A DNA stretch of 64,000 nucleotides from positions 1 through 64,000 of the forward strand of contig NZ_JAHKJW010000014.1 in NCBI RefSeq assembly GCF_019710745.1, in the 5' to 3' direction. Positions 47,680 through 56,309 of this stretch are shown here, piece by piece. A program made the translations under genes and the position numbers. The stretch's first letter is position 1; every line of letters begins with the position of its first letter. This DNA comes from Streptomyces beigongshangae (GTDB taxonomy: Bacteria > Actinomycetota > Actinomycetes > Streptomycetales > Streptomycetaceae). The notes beneath the pieces are model-generated. The model was not told the DNA's origin. It did no database searches and worked only from the letters and a program-made list of their open reading frames with translations.

Positions 47680-49521
47680 TCACTTCGAGGGGGGTGCGGG
47701 AGGGGCGCCTCCGGCACCCACCCGCAACGCACGAAAGCCCGCCGGAGCCCGGTCACTGACCTGCTCGACACGCAACGGCCGGGCGGGTTCGGGGGCGGTG
47801 GGGGAAGGAGGGTAAGGAGGGCGAGGGGGTGGCGGGCTTACGTCGGCCCGGCCCTCGACCGAACCCCCGCCCGGGTCTGGGGCCGTCGGCGGCAGGTTCC
47901 CCGACCCTCCGTCCTGGAAGGCGTTCCCGCCCGGAGGGGGACGCTTTTCCGTGCCTGACGAAGGGTTCTCCTCCGGGCCCGGGGAGGGACTCCCCTCCGT
48001 CCCCTCCCCGAGCCCTCGCCCTCGTCCCTGCCCCTGCTCCAGCCCTCGCCCCATCGTCGACTGCGCTGCCCGCCGCCCCGCGAAGGCGCTCGCGACCATC
48101 CGGCTCGTCAGCGGACTCCGGCGAGGCGGAACCAGGTGGGCCGGGGCCCGTTGGAGCGGGTCCGGACAGGGCGGGGCCTGCCGGAGCGGGGCCTGTTGGA
48201 GCGGCACGGGACCGGGCGACGCCGGGTCCTGAGGACCTGCCGCGGACGGCCTCCGCGACATGTCCCCCGACACCTCGACCGTACGATCCGGACCCCCGGG
48301 GTCCGCGTCCACCGCTCCCGCGTCCACCACCCCCGCACCCATTACCCCCGTGCCCGTCACCTCCGCGCTTCCCACCTCCGCACCCTTGACCTCCGTGTCC
48401 GTCCTCACGGGTGCCTCGACCAGTGCCATGCCGCACGGCACCGCCTCCGTCGCGTACGGCAGTCGAAGGACCCCGTCCCTGGTCCACCGGCCGGAACCGG
48501 TCAACCACCCCTCCGGGGCGCGAAGCTGATGGAGCCGGCGTTCCGCCGGACGCCACATCCCGAGCCAGCTGCCCGAGGCACCGTCGATCCGCAGAGCGAC
48601 CGCGCAGCTCTCCGGCGTCAGCACCAGCCCCGGCTGGATCGCGAACGGAGTGACCGTGCAGCCGGCCGGCTGGAGGCACTCCGGGAACCGGACCGGAAGC
48701 GTGCTCCCCAGCACGCCCCAGCCGAGCCGCTCCCGCCCCGGTGAGGGCGCGTCCGAGCGGACCAGGAGCAGCCCGCTGTCGGCGTCGGCCAGCAGCAGCC
48801 GGTCGTCGCTGTCCTCGGCGATCTGCAGCAGCGGCGACACCTCGCCCCCGCGTTCCAGATCGACCACCACCGTCTTGGTCCTGCCCCGTGGCACCTTCCG
48901 GTCCAGTGCGAGCAGCCGGTCCCCGCCGCCCAGCCACACCCCGCCCGAGCAGCGGCCCGGCACCTCCGCGAGGTGCTCGGGCCCGAAGGCACCGCCCGCC
49001 ACCAGCCACACGGCCGTCGAACCGGGTCCCACGGCGAGGGCGTACGCGCGCGTGCCGCCAGGAGCGGGCGGCAGCAGCCACAGCTCCGTTCCGGGATCGG
49101 GGCATTCGACCGCGCCGAGCGGTACCTCGCCCGTCCCGGGCCCCGTCGGATGTCCCGTCGGATACAGCAGCGAGAACATGTGCCGACCGTCGGCGAGCCG
49201 GTGGACGAGCACCCGCCCGTCCGCCATCGGCAGCACCTCCGTGCCGGGTTCTTCGGGCTGGCTGCCGGGCAGCGGCACGGCGTAGGGCTCGGGGCCGTCC
49301 AGCGTCCAGCGTTCCGGGAACCAGGACGCGCCGCCGCGGGCCAGCCGGGCCGCGTAGGACCCGTCGAAGCTGATCACGCACCCTGCCCGTGCGACGGACC
49401 CGCTCCCGTCCCCGCTTCCGACCCCGTTCCCCTCCCTCTCCCTGTCCCTTGTCTTCCTGTCCCTTGTCTTCCTGTCCCCGTTTCCGGACGCCGCCGCGGA
49501 CTCGATCGCACAGGCCGCCAT
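47680..49521 (-). CDS. Propeller-like protein with long Pro/Gly-rich tail
   Basis: A 613-residue protein without signal peptide. Residues about 40-400 have repeated short beta-rich segments of propeller type (GRVLVHRLADGRHMFSLLYP, TELWLLPPAPGGTRAYALAVG, DRLLALDRKVPRGRTKTVVVDL, DRLLLADADSGLLLVRSD). The last about 200 residues are low complexity (Pro, Gly, Val/Asp and Gln-rich runs). GGAGGTG precedes the ATG at 49521. An N-terminal tract with DRKTRDRKTRDRE comes from a short DNA repeat. Function unknown. Confidence 0.7.
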   Translation of the reverse strand: MAACAIESAAASGNGDRKTRDRKTRDREREGNGVGSGDGSGSVARAGCVISFDGSYAARLARGGASWFPERWTLDGPEPYAVPLPGSQPEEPGTEVLPMADGRVLVHRLADGRHMFSLLYPTGHPTGPGTGEVPLGAVECPDPGTELWLLPPAPGGTRAYALAVGPGSTAVWLVAGGAFGPEHLAEVPGRCSGGVWLGGGDRLLALDRKVPRGRTKTVVVDLERGGEVSPLLQIAEDSDDRLLLADADSGLLLVRSDAPSPGRERLGWGVLGSTLPVRFPECLQPAGCTVTPFAIQPGLVLTPESCAVALRIDGASGSWLGMWRPAERRLHQLRAPEGWLTGSGRWTRDGVLRLPYATEAVPCGMALVEAPVRTDTEVKGAEVGSAEVTGTGVMGAGVVDAGAVDADPGGPDRTVEVSGDMSRRPSAAGPQDPASPGPVPLQQAPLRQAPPCPDPLQRAPAHLVPPRRSPLTSRMVASAFAGRRAAQSTMGRGLEQGQGRGRGLGEGTEGSPSPGPEENPSSGTEKRPPPGGNAFQDGGSGNLPPTAPDPGGGSVEGRADVSPPPPRPPYPPSPTAPEPARPLRVEQVSDRAPAGFRALRVGAGGAPPAPPSK

Positions 49522-49740
49522 GGTTCGGTCACCTCCGGCGTCGAAAGTAGTTTTCGCACGCACAGACGTGGGACCCGCAGCTAGCCCCTTCACACATAAG
49601 AGTGGCCACTTCCCGGTTCGCCTGAGGGAACGGAGGCGGATGTGCTGAGCGGGACGGGGAAGGGCGAGGAGGGACGCCCGGCCAGGTGATCACCGGAGCG
49701 GCCGGTCGGACGGACCCCCGAGGCAGGTAGCCTTTTGTGC

Positions 49741-50580
49741 GTGCCCCGTCTGTCTGAAGCAATCGCCGCGCTCGACGCCCTCTGGCCCCCCGGGAGCGCG
49801 GAGGCATGGGACGCGGTCGGGACGGTCTGCGGAGACCCCGACCAGGAGGTCACCCGTGTCCTGTTCGCCGTCGACCCGGTCCAGGAGATCGTGGACGAGG
49901 CGGTGAAGCTGGGCGCGGACCTGCTGGTCACCCACCACCCGCTCTACCTGCGCGGTACGACGACGGTGGCGGCCTCGACCTTCAAGGGCCGCGTCGTGCA
50001 CACGCTCATCAGGAACGACATCGCCCTGCACGTCGCCCACACGAACGCGGACCGCGCCGATCCGGGGGTGAGTGACGCCCTCGCGGGCGCGCTGGACCTG
50101 CGGGTCCTGCGGCCCCTCGTGCCGGATCCCGCCGACCCCGAGGGCCGTCGCGGCCTCGGCCGTGTCTGTGAACCGGACCACCCGCTGACCGTCCGCGAGT
50201 TCGCCGCCCGCGCCGCCGAGCGGCTGCCCGCCACCGCGCAGGGCATCCGCGTCGCGGGCGACCCCGAGGCGCTCGTGCGGACCGTCGCGGTCAGCGGCGG
50301 CTCCGGCGACAGCCTCTTCGCCGACGTACGCGCCGCCGGCGTGGACGCCTTCCTCACCGCGGACCTGCGCCACCACCCGGTGTCGGAAGCCCGCGCCCAG
50401 AGCCCCCTCGCGCTGCTCGACGCGGCGCACTGGGCCACCGAGTGGCCCTGGTGCGAGCTGGCCGCAGCCCAGCTCGACGAGATCTCCGACCGTCACGGCT
50501 GGGGCCTGCGGGTCCACGTCTCGAGGACGGTCACCGACCCGTGGAACTCCCACGCCCCTTCACCTGGAGCCCCCAACTGA
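49741..50580 (+). CDS. Nif3-like dinuclear-metal-centre protein
   Basis: A 279-residue member of the widely conserved Nif3/YbgI family. Metal ligands are visible in LLVTHHPLYL, HVAHTNAD and, near the end, LTADLRHHPVSEA and LLDAAHWATE. It forms a hexameric ring with paired metal ions; a GTP cyclohydrolase-I-type activity has been claimed for relatives, but the role is not settled. I chose the GTG at 49741 (VPRLSEAIAALD); a TTG two codons earlier is possible. It is followed directly by the zinc-ribbon gene, a conserved actinobacterial order. Confidence 0.88.
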   Translation: MPRLSEAIAALDALWPPGSAEAWDAVGTVCGDPDQEVTRVLFAVDPVQEIVDEAVKLGADLLVTHHPLYLRGTTTVAASTFKGRVVHTLIRNDIALHVAHTNADRADPGVSDALAGALDLRVLRPLVPDPADPEGRRGLGRVCEPDHPLTVREFAARAAERLPATAQGIRVAGDPEALVRTVAVSGGSGDSLFADVRAAGVDAFLTADLRHHPVSEARAQSPLALLDAAHWATEWPWCELAAAQLDEISDRHGWGLRVHVSRTVTDPWNSHAPSPGAPN

Positions 50581-51320
50581 ACGCCGCGCCCGCCGACCAG
50601 ATCCGACTCCTCGACGTCCAGTCCCTCGACGCCCGCCTCCAGCAGCTCGCGCACAAGCGGCGGTCGCTGCCGGAGCACGCCGAGATCGAGTCGCTGACCA
50701 AGGACCTCACGCAGCTGCGGGACCTGCTCGTCGCCGCGCAGACGGAGGAGAGCGACTGCTCCCGCGAGCAGACCAAGGCGGAGCAGGACGTCGACCAGGT
50801 GCGCCAGCGCGCCTCCCGCGACCAGCAGCGGCTGGACTCCGGGGCCGTCACGTCCCCCAAGGACCTGGAGAACCTCCAGCGCGAGATCACCTCGCTGGCC
50901 AAGCGGCAGGGCGACCTGGAGGACGTCGTCCTGGAGATCATGGAGCGCCGCGAGTCCGCGCAGGAGCGGGTCGCCGAGCTGACCGGCCGGGTCTCCTCCG
51001 TCCAGTCGAAGATCGACGACGCGACGTCCCGCCGGGACGCGGCGTTCGAGTCCTTCGACGGCGAGAGCGCGACGCTGGCCAAGGAGCGCGAGGTCGTCGC
51101 GGGCTCGGTGCCCGCCGACCTCCTGAAGCTCTACGAGAAGCTCCGCGAGCAGCAGGGCGGCGTCGGCGCGGCCCGCCTCTACCAGCGCCGCTGCGAGGGC
51201 TGCCGCCTGGAGCTCAACATCACCGAGATCAACGACGTGAAGGCGGCGGCCCCGGACGCGGTCCTGCGCTGCGAGAACTGCCGCCGCATCCTGATCCGCA
51301 CGTCGGACTCGGGCCTGTAG
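50541..51320 (+). CDS. Coiled-coil zinc-ribbon protein (C4-type)
   Basis: About 259 residues. Residues about 15-190 form long charged coiled-coil helices (e.g. HAEIESLTKDLTQLRDLL, ENLQREITSLAKRQGDLE). The end is a zinc ribbon with CEGC and CENC pairs. It resembles the DUF164/zf-RING_7 family, thought to bind nucleic acid or act in chromosome biology. The start is ambiguous: GTG 50541 lies inside the Nif3 gene, but the family usually begins NAAPADQIRLLD, which here follows CTG at 50577 with GGAG upstream, overlapping the Nif3 stop as CTGA. Confidence 0.85.
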   Translation: MELPRPFTWSPQLNAAPADQIRLLDVQSLDARLQQLAHKRRSLPEHAEIESLTKDLTQLRDLLVAAQTEESDCSREQTKAEQDVDQVRQRASRDQQRLDSGAVTSPKDLENLQREITSLAKRQGDLEDVVLEIMERRESAQERVAELTGRVSSVQSKIDDATSRRDAAFESFDGESATLAKEREVVAGSVPADLLKLYEKLREQQGGVGAARLYQRRCEGCRLELNITEINDVKAAAPDAVLRCENCRRILIRTSDSGL

Positions 51321-51326
51321 TCCTCC

Positions 51327-51350
51327 GGGGCCCGGGCCGACCCGGGCCCC
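51327..51350 (+). terminator. Hairpin terminator after the zinc-ribbon gene
   Basis: Ten-base perfect arms GGGGCCCGGG / CCCGGGCCCC with a CCGA loop, six bases after the stop codon. Confidence 0.75.
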
Positions 51351-51359
51351 GGGCCCCGC

Positions 51360-51381
51360 AAAGGGCGCGGGGAACTGCGCG
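51360..51381. repeat. Interspersed Streptomyces repeat, copy 1
   Basis: AAAGGGCGCGGGGAACTGCG type sequence; an inverted copy lies at 52166-52189, so the pair flanks the histidine phosphatase gene. Confidence 0.7.
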
Positions 51382-51439
51382 CCCGGCCACGACGGGCAGT
51401 CGGCCGACCTACGACCTCCACCCCCGGGCAGCCCACCAC

Positions 51440-52120
51440 ATGACCGAGCCACCCCCCGATCTGGGCACCCCCACCACCTTCGTCCTCCTCCGGCACGGCG
51501 AGACCCCCCTGACCCCGCAGAAGCGGTTCTCGGGAAGCGGCGGACACGACGGCCGCGACCCCAGCCTGTCGGACACCGGCCGCCACCAGGCCGAGCGCGT
51601 CGCCCACGCACTGGCCGCGCGCGGGAGCGTACAGGCCGTGGTCTCCTCCCCCCTGGCCCGCTGCCGTGAGACCGCCGGCATCGTGGCCGCCCGACTGGGA
51701 CTGGCCGTGCGGACGGAGGACGGCCTCCGCGAGACGGACTTCGGCGCCTGGGAGGGCCTCACCTTCGCCGAGGTCCGCGAACGCCACCCGGCCGACATGA
51801 ACGCCTGGCTGGCGTCACCCGACGCGCAGCCCACCGGCGGTGGCGAGAGCTTCGCCGCGGTCGCCCGCCGCGTGGCCGCGGCCCGCGACGGTCTGCTCGC
51901 GGCCCACCCGGCCCGGACCGTGCTCGTCGTCTCGCACGTCACGCCGATCAAGACCCTCGTACGGCTGGCCCTGGGCGCCCCGCCCGAGTCCCTGTTCCGC
52001 ATGGAACTGTCGGCGGCGTCGCTGTCGGAGGTGGCGTACTACGGGGACGGGAACGCGAGCGTGCGGCTCCTGAACGACACGTCCGCGCTGCGCTGGGCTG
52101 CGCTAGCCGAGCTGGACTGA
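51440..52120 (+). CDS. Histidine phosphatase; stand-alone domain of the RNase H/acid phosphatase fusion
   Basis: A 226-residue phosphoglycerate-mutase-like phosphatase. The phosphohistidine is in LLRHGETP, followed by SSPLARCRETA, the acid LRETDFGAWEG and the second His in VVSHVTPIKTL. The sequence closely matches the C-terminal half of the bifunctional RNase H/acid phosphatase that usually follows the zinc-ribbon gene in streptomycetes. Here the RNase H half is absent: only 119 bases, with a terminator and a repeat, separate it from the zinc-ribbon gene. The ATG is at 51440. In the fusion this domain removes phosphate from alpha-ribazole-phosphate-like substrates. Confidence 0.85.
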   Translation: MTEPPPDLGTPTTFVLLRHGETPLTPQKRFSGSGGHDGRDPSLSDTGRHQAERVAHALAARGSVQAVVSSPLARCRETAGIVAARLGLAVRTEDGLRETDFGAWEGLTFAEVRERHPADMNAWLASPDAQPTGGGESFAAVARRVAAARDGLLAAHPARTVLVVSHVTPIKTLVRLALGAPPESLFRMELSAASLSEVAYYGDGNASVRLLNDTSALRWAALAELD

Positions 52121-52165
52121 ACTGCGCTGAGCTGTGTCGTCGGCCGCGGGCCGGTGAGGGCCGGT

Positions 52166-52189
52166 CGCGCAGTTCCCCGCGCCCCTTTT
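52166..52189. repeat. Interspersed Streptomyces repeat, inverted copy 2
   Basis: CGCGCAGTTCCCCGCGCCCC followed by TTTT, the reverse complement of the copy at 51360-51381. It runs into a CCCCTTTTCAGGGG hairpin that could end transcription of the phosphatase and aldolase genes. Confidence 0.7.
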
Positions 52190-52836
52190 CAGGGGGCCAG
52201 CCCTGCCGCCTCGCGTGCAAGCTTCTCCACCCGCGCCCAGTCGTGTTCCCGGATCGCGTCCGCGGGCAGCATCCAACTCCCGCCCACGCAGAGCACGTTG
52301 GGCAGCGCCAGGTACTCCGGCGCGGCGGCGGGACCGATACCCCCCGTCGGGCAGAAACGGGCCTGCGGCAGCGGCCCGCCCAGCGACTTCAGGTACGCCG
52401 TGCCGCCGGCCGCCTCCGCCGGGAAGAACTTCATGTCGGTGACGCCCCGCTCCAGCAGCGCCACGACCTCCGACGTCGTCGACACCCCGGGCAGGAACGG
52501 CACCCCGGACCCCTTCATCGCGTCGAGCAGCGCGTCCGTCCATCCGGGACTGACGAGGAAACGCGCCCCGGCGGCCACGGAGTCCGCCACCTGGCCGGCC
52601 GAGATGACCGTGCCCGCCCCGACCACCGCTTCCGGCACCTCGTCCGCGATCGCCCGTATCGCGTCGAGCGCGGCCGGTGTCCGCAGGGTCACCTCGATCG
52701 CGGGCAGCCCGCCCGCGACGAGCGCCCGCGCCAGCGGAACGGCATCGGAGACGTCCTCGACGACGACCACGGGCACGACGGGCGCGAGTTCGAGCACGGA
52801 GGAGGGCAGCGGCGAGGAGGACGAGGACGGGACCAT
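52189..52836 (-). CDS. eda: KDPG/KHG aldolase (2-keto-3-deoxy-6-phosphogluconate aldolase)
   Basis: A 215-residue class I aldolase. The Schiff-base lysine is Lys136 in DMKFFPAEA and the general acid/base is Glu48 in AIEVTLRT; FCPTGGIGP is the phosphate loop. It splits 2-keto-3-deoxy-6-phosphogluconate into pyruvate and glyceraldehyde-3-phosphate. The ATG at 52836 (AGGA upstream) begins with a Ser-rich tail; the longer frame upstream is not family-like. No other Entner-Doudoroff gene is nearby. Confidence 0.9.
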   Translation of the reverse strand: MVPSSSSSPLPSSVLELAPVVPVVVVEDVSDAVPLARALVAGGLPAIEVTLRTPAALDAIRAIADEVPEAVVGAGTVISAGQVADSVAAGARFLVSPGWTDALLDAMKGSGVPFLPGVSTTSEVVALLERGVTDMKFFPAEAAGGTAYLKSLGGPLPQARFCPTGGIGPAAAPEYLALPNVLCVGGSWMLPADAIREHDWARVEKLAREAAGLAP

Positions 52837-52926
52837 GCGCTCATCCTGCACGCACCACACACCCTGCGCAAAGGCCGTTGCGCACACTGCAACGTAATGA
52901 GCTGTCCGGCGCCGCAGGCGAACCAC

Positions 52927-53706
52927 TCAGTGCACCTCGTCCACGAGCACGTCCAGCATCCACACCCTGCCCGCCCCGCCCGGCGCCGCCTCCACCGCGT
53001 ACCCCAGGTCCCGCAGCGCCTCCACCAGTTCGGCCGGACCCGCAGGCGCGGCCCCGGACTCCAGGAGGCTGCGCACGATCCGCCCCTTGGTCGCCTTGTT
53101 GAAGTGGCTGACGACCTTCCGGGTCGGCGCGTGCAGCACCCGTACGCTCGCCGTCCGCCCCGCGACCTCCCCCTTCGGCCTCCACGCGGCCGCGTACGCC
53201 GAGGAGCGCAGGTCCAGTACGAGCCCGCTCCCCGCCGCCTCGGGCAGCACGGCGGCCATCGGGGCCCGCCAGTGCGAGCCCAGCGCCCCGAGGCCCGGCA
53301 ACTTCACACCCATCGAGCAGCGGTACGAGGGAATCCGGTCCGTCACCCGGACCGCGCCCCAGAGCCCGGAGAAGACGAGCAGCGACCGCGCCGCCCGCCG
53401 CTTGCCCGCGGTGTCGAGCGAGGCCAGGTCCAGGGCGTCGTACAGCACACCCGTGTAGATCTCCCCGGCGGGCCGTGCCCCCGCGGTCCGCAGCTCCGTG
53501 TTCTTGGCGACCTCGCCGCGCAGCCCCTCGCTCAGGCCCAGCACCTCGCGCGCCTTCTCCTCGTCGGCCGCGCACAGCTCGACCAGCTCGTCCAGGACCG
53601 CCTGCCGCGCCCCGGCGAGCCCCGGCAGCGACAGCGACTCCGGCTTCAGCGGCACGCCCCGCCCGGAGGGAGCCTTTCCTTCGGACGGCGGCAGCAACAC
53701 GAGCAC
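52927..53706 (-). CDS. yaaA: YaaA-family (peroxide stress) protein
   Basis: A 259-residue protein of the YaaA/DUF328 family, recognised from the start LVLLPPSEGKAPSG and the internal IYTGVLYDALDLASLD, LVFSGLWGAVRVTDRIPSYR and VSHFNKATKGRIVR. In Escherichia coli, YaaA limits intracellular iron and DNA damage during peroxide stress and has a DNA-binding fold. The start is GTG at 53706. It lies directly upstream of, and divergent from, the RNase P RNA gene. Confidence 0.9.
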   Translation of the reverse strand: MLVLLPPSEGKAPSGRGVPLKPESLSLPGLAGARQAVLDELVELCAADEEKAREVLGLSEGLRGEVAKNTELRTAGARPAGEIYTGVLYDALDLASLDTAGKRRAARSLLVFSGLWGAVRVTDRIPSYRCSMGVKLPGLGALGSHWRAPMAAVLPEAAGSGLVLDLRSSAYAAAWRPKGEVAGRTASVRVLHAPTRKVVSHFNKATKGRIVRSLLESGAAPAGPAELVEALRDLGYAVEAAPGGAGRVWMLDVLVDEVH

Positions 53707-53838
53707 GGCGGTTCTCCCTGGAGCTTTCGGTACGGGGCCCTCGGCACGTACGCACGAAGAGCACCCGCCAGCCTACGGGGCCGCCTCGTGCCACCCCTGC
53801 CACTCCGTGGGCCCGACGCCCGGTAGCATGGTCGGCAC

Positions 53839-54251
53839 GGCAGACGAGCCGGGCGGACGGCCGCGTGGAGCCCCTTCGGGGTGCTTCCCGAGGAACGTCC
53901 GGGCTCCACAGGGCAGGGTGGTGGCTAACGGCCACCCGGGGTGACCCGCGGGACAGTGCCACAGAAAACAGACCGCCCGGGACCTCGGTCCCGGGTAAGG
54001 GTGAAACGGTGGTGTAAGAGACCACCAGTGCCCAGGGTGACCTGGGCAGCTAGGTAAACCCCACCCGGAGCAAGGTCAAAAGGAGCGCCGTAAAACGTGC
54101 TCTGCGCGGACGTTCGAGGGCTGCCCGCCCGAGTCCGCGGGTGGACCGCACGAGGCCGGCGGCAACGCCGGCCCTAGATGGATGGCCGTCTCCCCGGCCG
54201 CCGCGAGGCAGCCGGGCGACAGAACCCGGCGTACAGCCCGACTCGTCTGCC
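53839..54251 (+). ncRNA. rnpB: RNase P RNA
   Basis: Bacterial type A RNase P RNA. Conserved elements are GAGGAACGTCCGGGCTCCAC near 53891, AGGGCAGGGTGGTGGCTAAC, GGGACAGTGCCACAGAAAAC, the GTAAGGGTGAAACGGTG segment, GGTAAACCCCACCCGGAGCA and AGATGGATGGCCG. The ends pair: GGCAGACGAG (53839-53848) with CTCGTCTGCC (54242-54251). It is the catalytic subunit of tRNA 5' processing. Confidence 0.97.
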
Positions 54252-54663
54252 GCCATCCGCGGGTACCCACGGTCGCCGCCACCGGAGCGGATCGGGCCCG
54301 TCGCCCACCGCCGCGAACACCGCCTCGGTCCCCGGAACCGGCTGCATCCCCGGATGTCGGCCGATGACCGCCAGTGGCCCGCGCCGCCCCGGCCGGCCGG
54401 ACGCCCCGTCCGGCCCCGGGATGTGACGGCAGTCCGCCGGGCGGATTCGGCTCCGGATGTTTGAATTCGCTTCCCGGTCACCCGGTGGCCCATTTCGCGG
54501 TTCTCTGCATACATAAGGCGCGAAAATCGAGCAGATCACCCAGCGTCCACGTTGCGCCACCGATCGATCAGAATGAGACACTCAATGATCAAGCGACGAC
54601 AAAGAGTGATGGACATAAGGATTCACGTCTGGTCAAACGGCGCGCTTCGCACTTAAGGATCCC
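54252..54663. other. Intergenic region and promoter zone of the LuxR pair
   Basis: The first 200 bases are GC-rich with no convincing gene. From about 54480 the composition drops sharply (AT-rich runs near 54510, 54590 and 54620), typical of a regulated or horizontally acquired promoter. No operator-like palindrome stands out. Confidence 0.5.
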
Positions 54664-55497
54664 TTGCTGGGTCTGCCTCGGGTGGGTAAATTTTCAAGCA
54701 GGGAGAACCTGGAGGTCGACATCAATCGGGATCAGACCGAAACAGGCAGTACACAATTCACTCGCGACCCCGTGGAACACGCACTGCTGGAAGCGCGGAA
54801 CCTCATTGATTCCGCCCTTCTGGAATTCCGTTCTCTTCCCGCGCCGCGTTTCGTTCAGTTGTCCGCCGACCGGCGGCAGGAGGCGACCGGCGCCACCCTG
54901 ACGGACCTGGTGGCCCGGGCCCGGCGTACCGTGCTGATCTCGCTGTCCGGCCGGAGCGGGCAGCTGGCGGCCGTACGCACCGTGCTGGGCGACCTGGAGA
55001 CCCGGACCAGGACCGGTCCGGGCCGGATCACCGTCCGCGTGCTCGGGTCCGCCTCGGCGCTGCGGGAGCTGTCGGCCGGCTCCGGGGCGGCCGAACTCGC
55101 GGAACTGCGGGTGACCGGCCGCCCGCTCGCCGAGTCCCTGGTGAGGGACGTCGCGGAGGCGCTGGTCCACGCGCCGGGCGACAGCACGGGCGGGCTGCTG
55201 GTCCGCGACCGGGCCGCGGTCCGCGTGCTGGCCTCGCTCTTCATGGGGGCCTGGGATGCCTCGCTGCCCTGGCGCGACCACCTCCTGCTGGACGCCTACC
55301 TCACCACCGACACCGCGCGCGAGGTGCTGGCCCGGCTGTACGCCGGCTCCACGGACGCGGTCGCGGCCCGTGAACTGGGCCTGTCCTTACGCACGTACCG
55401 TCGGCACGTCGCCAGAATCCTGGAGTCGCTGGGGGTCGGTTCGCGTTTTTCCGGTGGCACCCGAGCGGCCGAGATGCAGATGTTCGACGTGCTGTGA
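54664..55497 (+). CDS. LuxR-type HTH regulator 1 of the ATP-grasp/SDR cluster
   Basis: About 277 residues. The N-terminal part (about 60-170) is an alpha/beta domain (VARARRTVLISLSGRSGQ, GRITVRVLGSASALRE) as found in TrmB/phospholipase-D-like regulators. The C-terminus is a LuxR-type HTH (DAVAARELGLSLRTYRRHVARILESLG). The start is uncertain: TTG 54664 has AAGGA upstream; GTG 54682 is possible; GGAGG at 54711 points to an ATC at 54721 in the same frame. It is followed 14 bases later by a paralogue. They probably control the convergent operon. Confidence 0.8.
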   Translation: MLGLPRVGKFSSRENLEVDINRDQTETGSTQFTRDPVEHALLEARNLIDSALLEFRSLPAPRFVQLSADRRQEATGATLTDLVARARRTVLISLSGRSGQLAAVRTVLGDLETRTRTGPGRITVRVLGSASALRELSAGSGAAELAELRVTGRPLAESLVRDVAEALVHAPGDSTGGLLVRDRAAVRVLASLFMGAWDASLPWRDHLLLDAYLTTDTAREVLARLYAGSTDAVAARELGLSLRTYRRHVARILESLGVGSRFSGGTRAAEMQMFDVL

Positions 55498-55511
55498 AAG
55501 GAATAAACGTG

Positions 55512-56309
55512 ATGCCGACCACAAAAATCCTTGAGCAAGATCTGCTCGAGGTCCGAGGTCTGGTGGAATCATTGGCCGAACAACGGCGTAGCCAGACGAC
55601 GAACGATTCGCTCGTCACCCAGCTTCCCTTAAACCGGGAAGCCCTGGGAGAGGCAGTCGAAAACATAATGTCCCAGGCTTCCGATTCCCTCCGCCTGATA
55701 ATCGGCGAACATTCCGAGGTGACCACCGCCGTCGTCGCCGCCTTCGGCCGGGTCGCCCCGACGCTGCCCGCGGACGTCACCGTGCGGGCGCTCGTCCCAC
55801 CGGTCACCCGGACCCGGTGCGCGGTCGACGCGCTGTTCCCGGACGGGGTCGAGGTGCGGCTCGCCGCACTCCCGGGACTCACCGCGGTCGTCGCCGACAC
55901 GCGGTCGACACTGGTGTCGAACTCCCCGGGCGACCCGGCACTCATCCACAGCACGCCCGTGGCGACGAACCTGCGCGCGCTCTTCGACACCATCTGGCCG
56001 ACCGCGACGGTACTGGACCCGCATCTGCGCTTCAGGGAACACGCCCTGGCCGAGGAGTTGAGCCGGGTCCTCGGCTGTCTCCAGGAAGGGCTCATCGACG
56101 ACGTCGCGGCCCGCAAGCTCTCCATGTCCGTGCGCACCTACCGGCGCTACGTCGCCGACGTCATGGCGCTGCTGGGCACCAGCTCCCGGTTCCAGGCCGG
56201 CGCCCGGGCGATCGAGACGGGCCTGCTGCCACGGCGGTTGACGCGCGTAGCGGACAGACCCGTCCCCGCGGACATCGTCAGCCGCGTATCTCCAGCGTGC
56301 AGCACTTGA
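55512..56309 (+). CDS. LuxR-type HTH regulator 2, paralogue of regulator 1
   Basis: A 265-residue protein with the same layout: an N-terminal helical segment, a central alpha/beta domain (SDSLRLIIGEHSEVTTAVVAAF, DVTVRALVPPVTRTR) and a C-terminal HTH (DDVAARKLSMSVRTYRRYVADVMALLG). The ATG at 55512 follows AAAGGA. The HTH recognition part is similar but not identical to regulator 1, so they may bind together or to related sites. Its last 32 bases overlap the end of the convergent hydrolase gene. Confidence 0.82.
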   Translation: MPTTKILEQDLLEVRGLVESLAEQRRSQTTNDSLVTQLPLNREALGEAVENIMSQASDSLRLIIGEHSEVTTAVVAAFGRVAPTLPADVTVRALVPPVTRTRCAVDALFPDGVEVRLAALPGLTAVVADTRSTLVSNSPGDPALIHSTPVATNLRALFDTIWPTATVLDPHLRFREHALAEELSRVLGCLQEGLIDDVAARKLSMSVRTYRRYVADVMALLGTSSRFQAGARAIETGLLPRRLTRVADRPVPADIVSRVSPACST

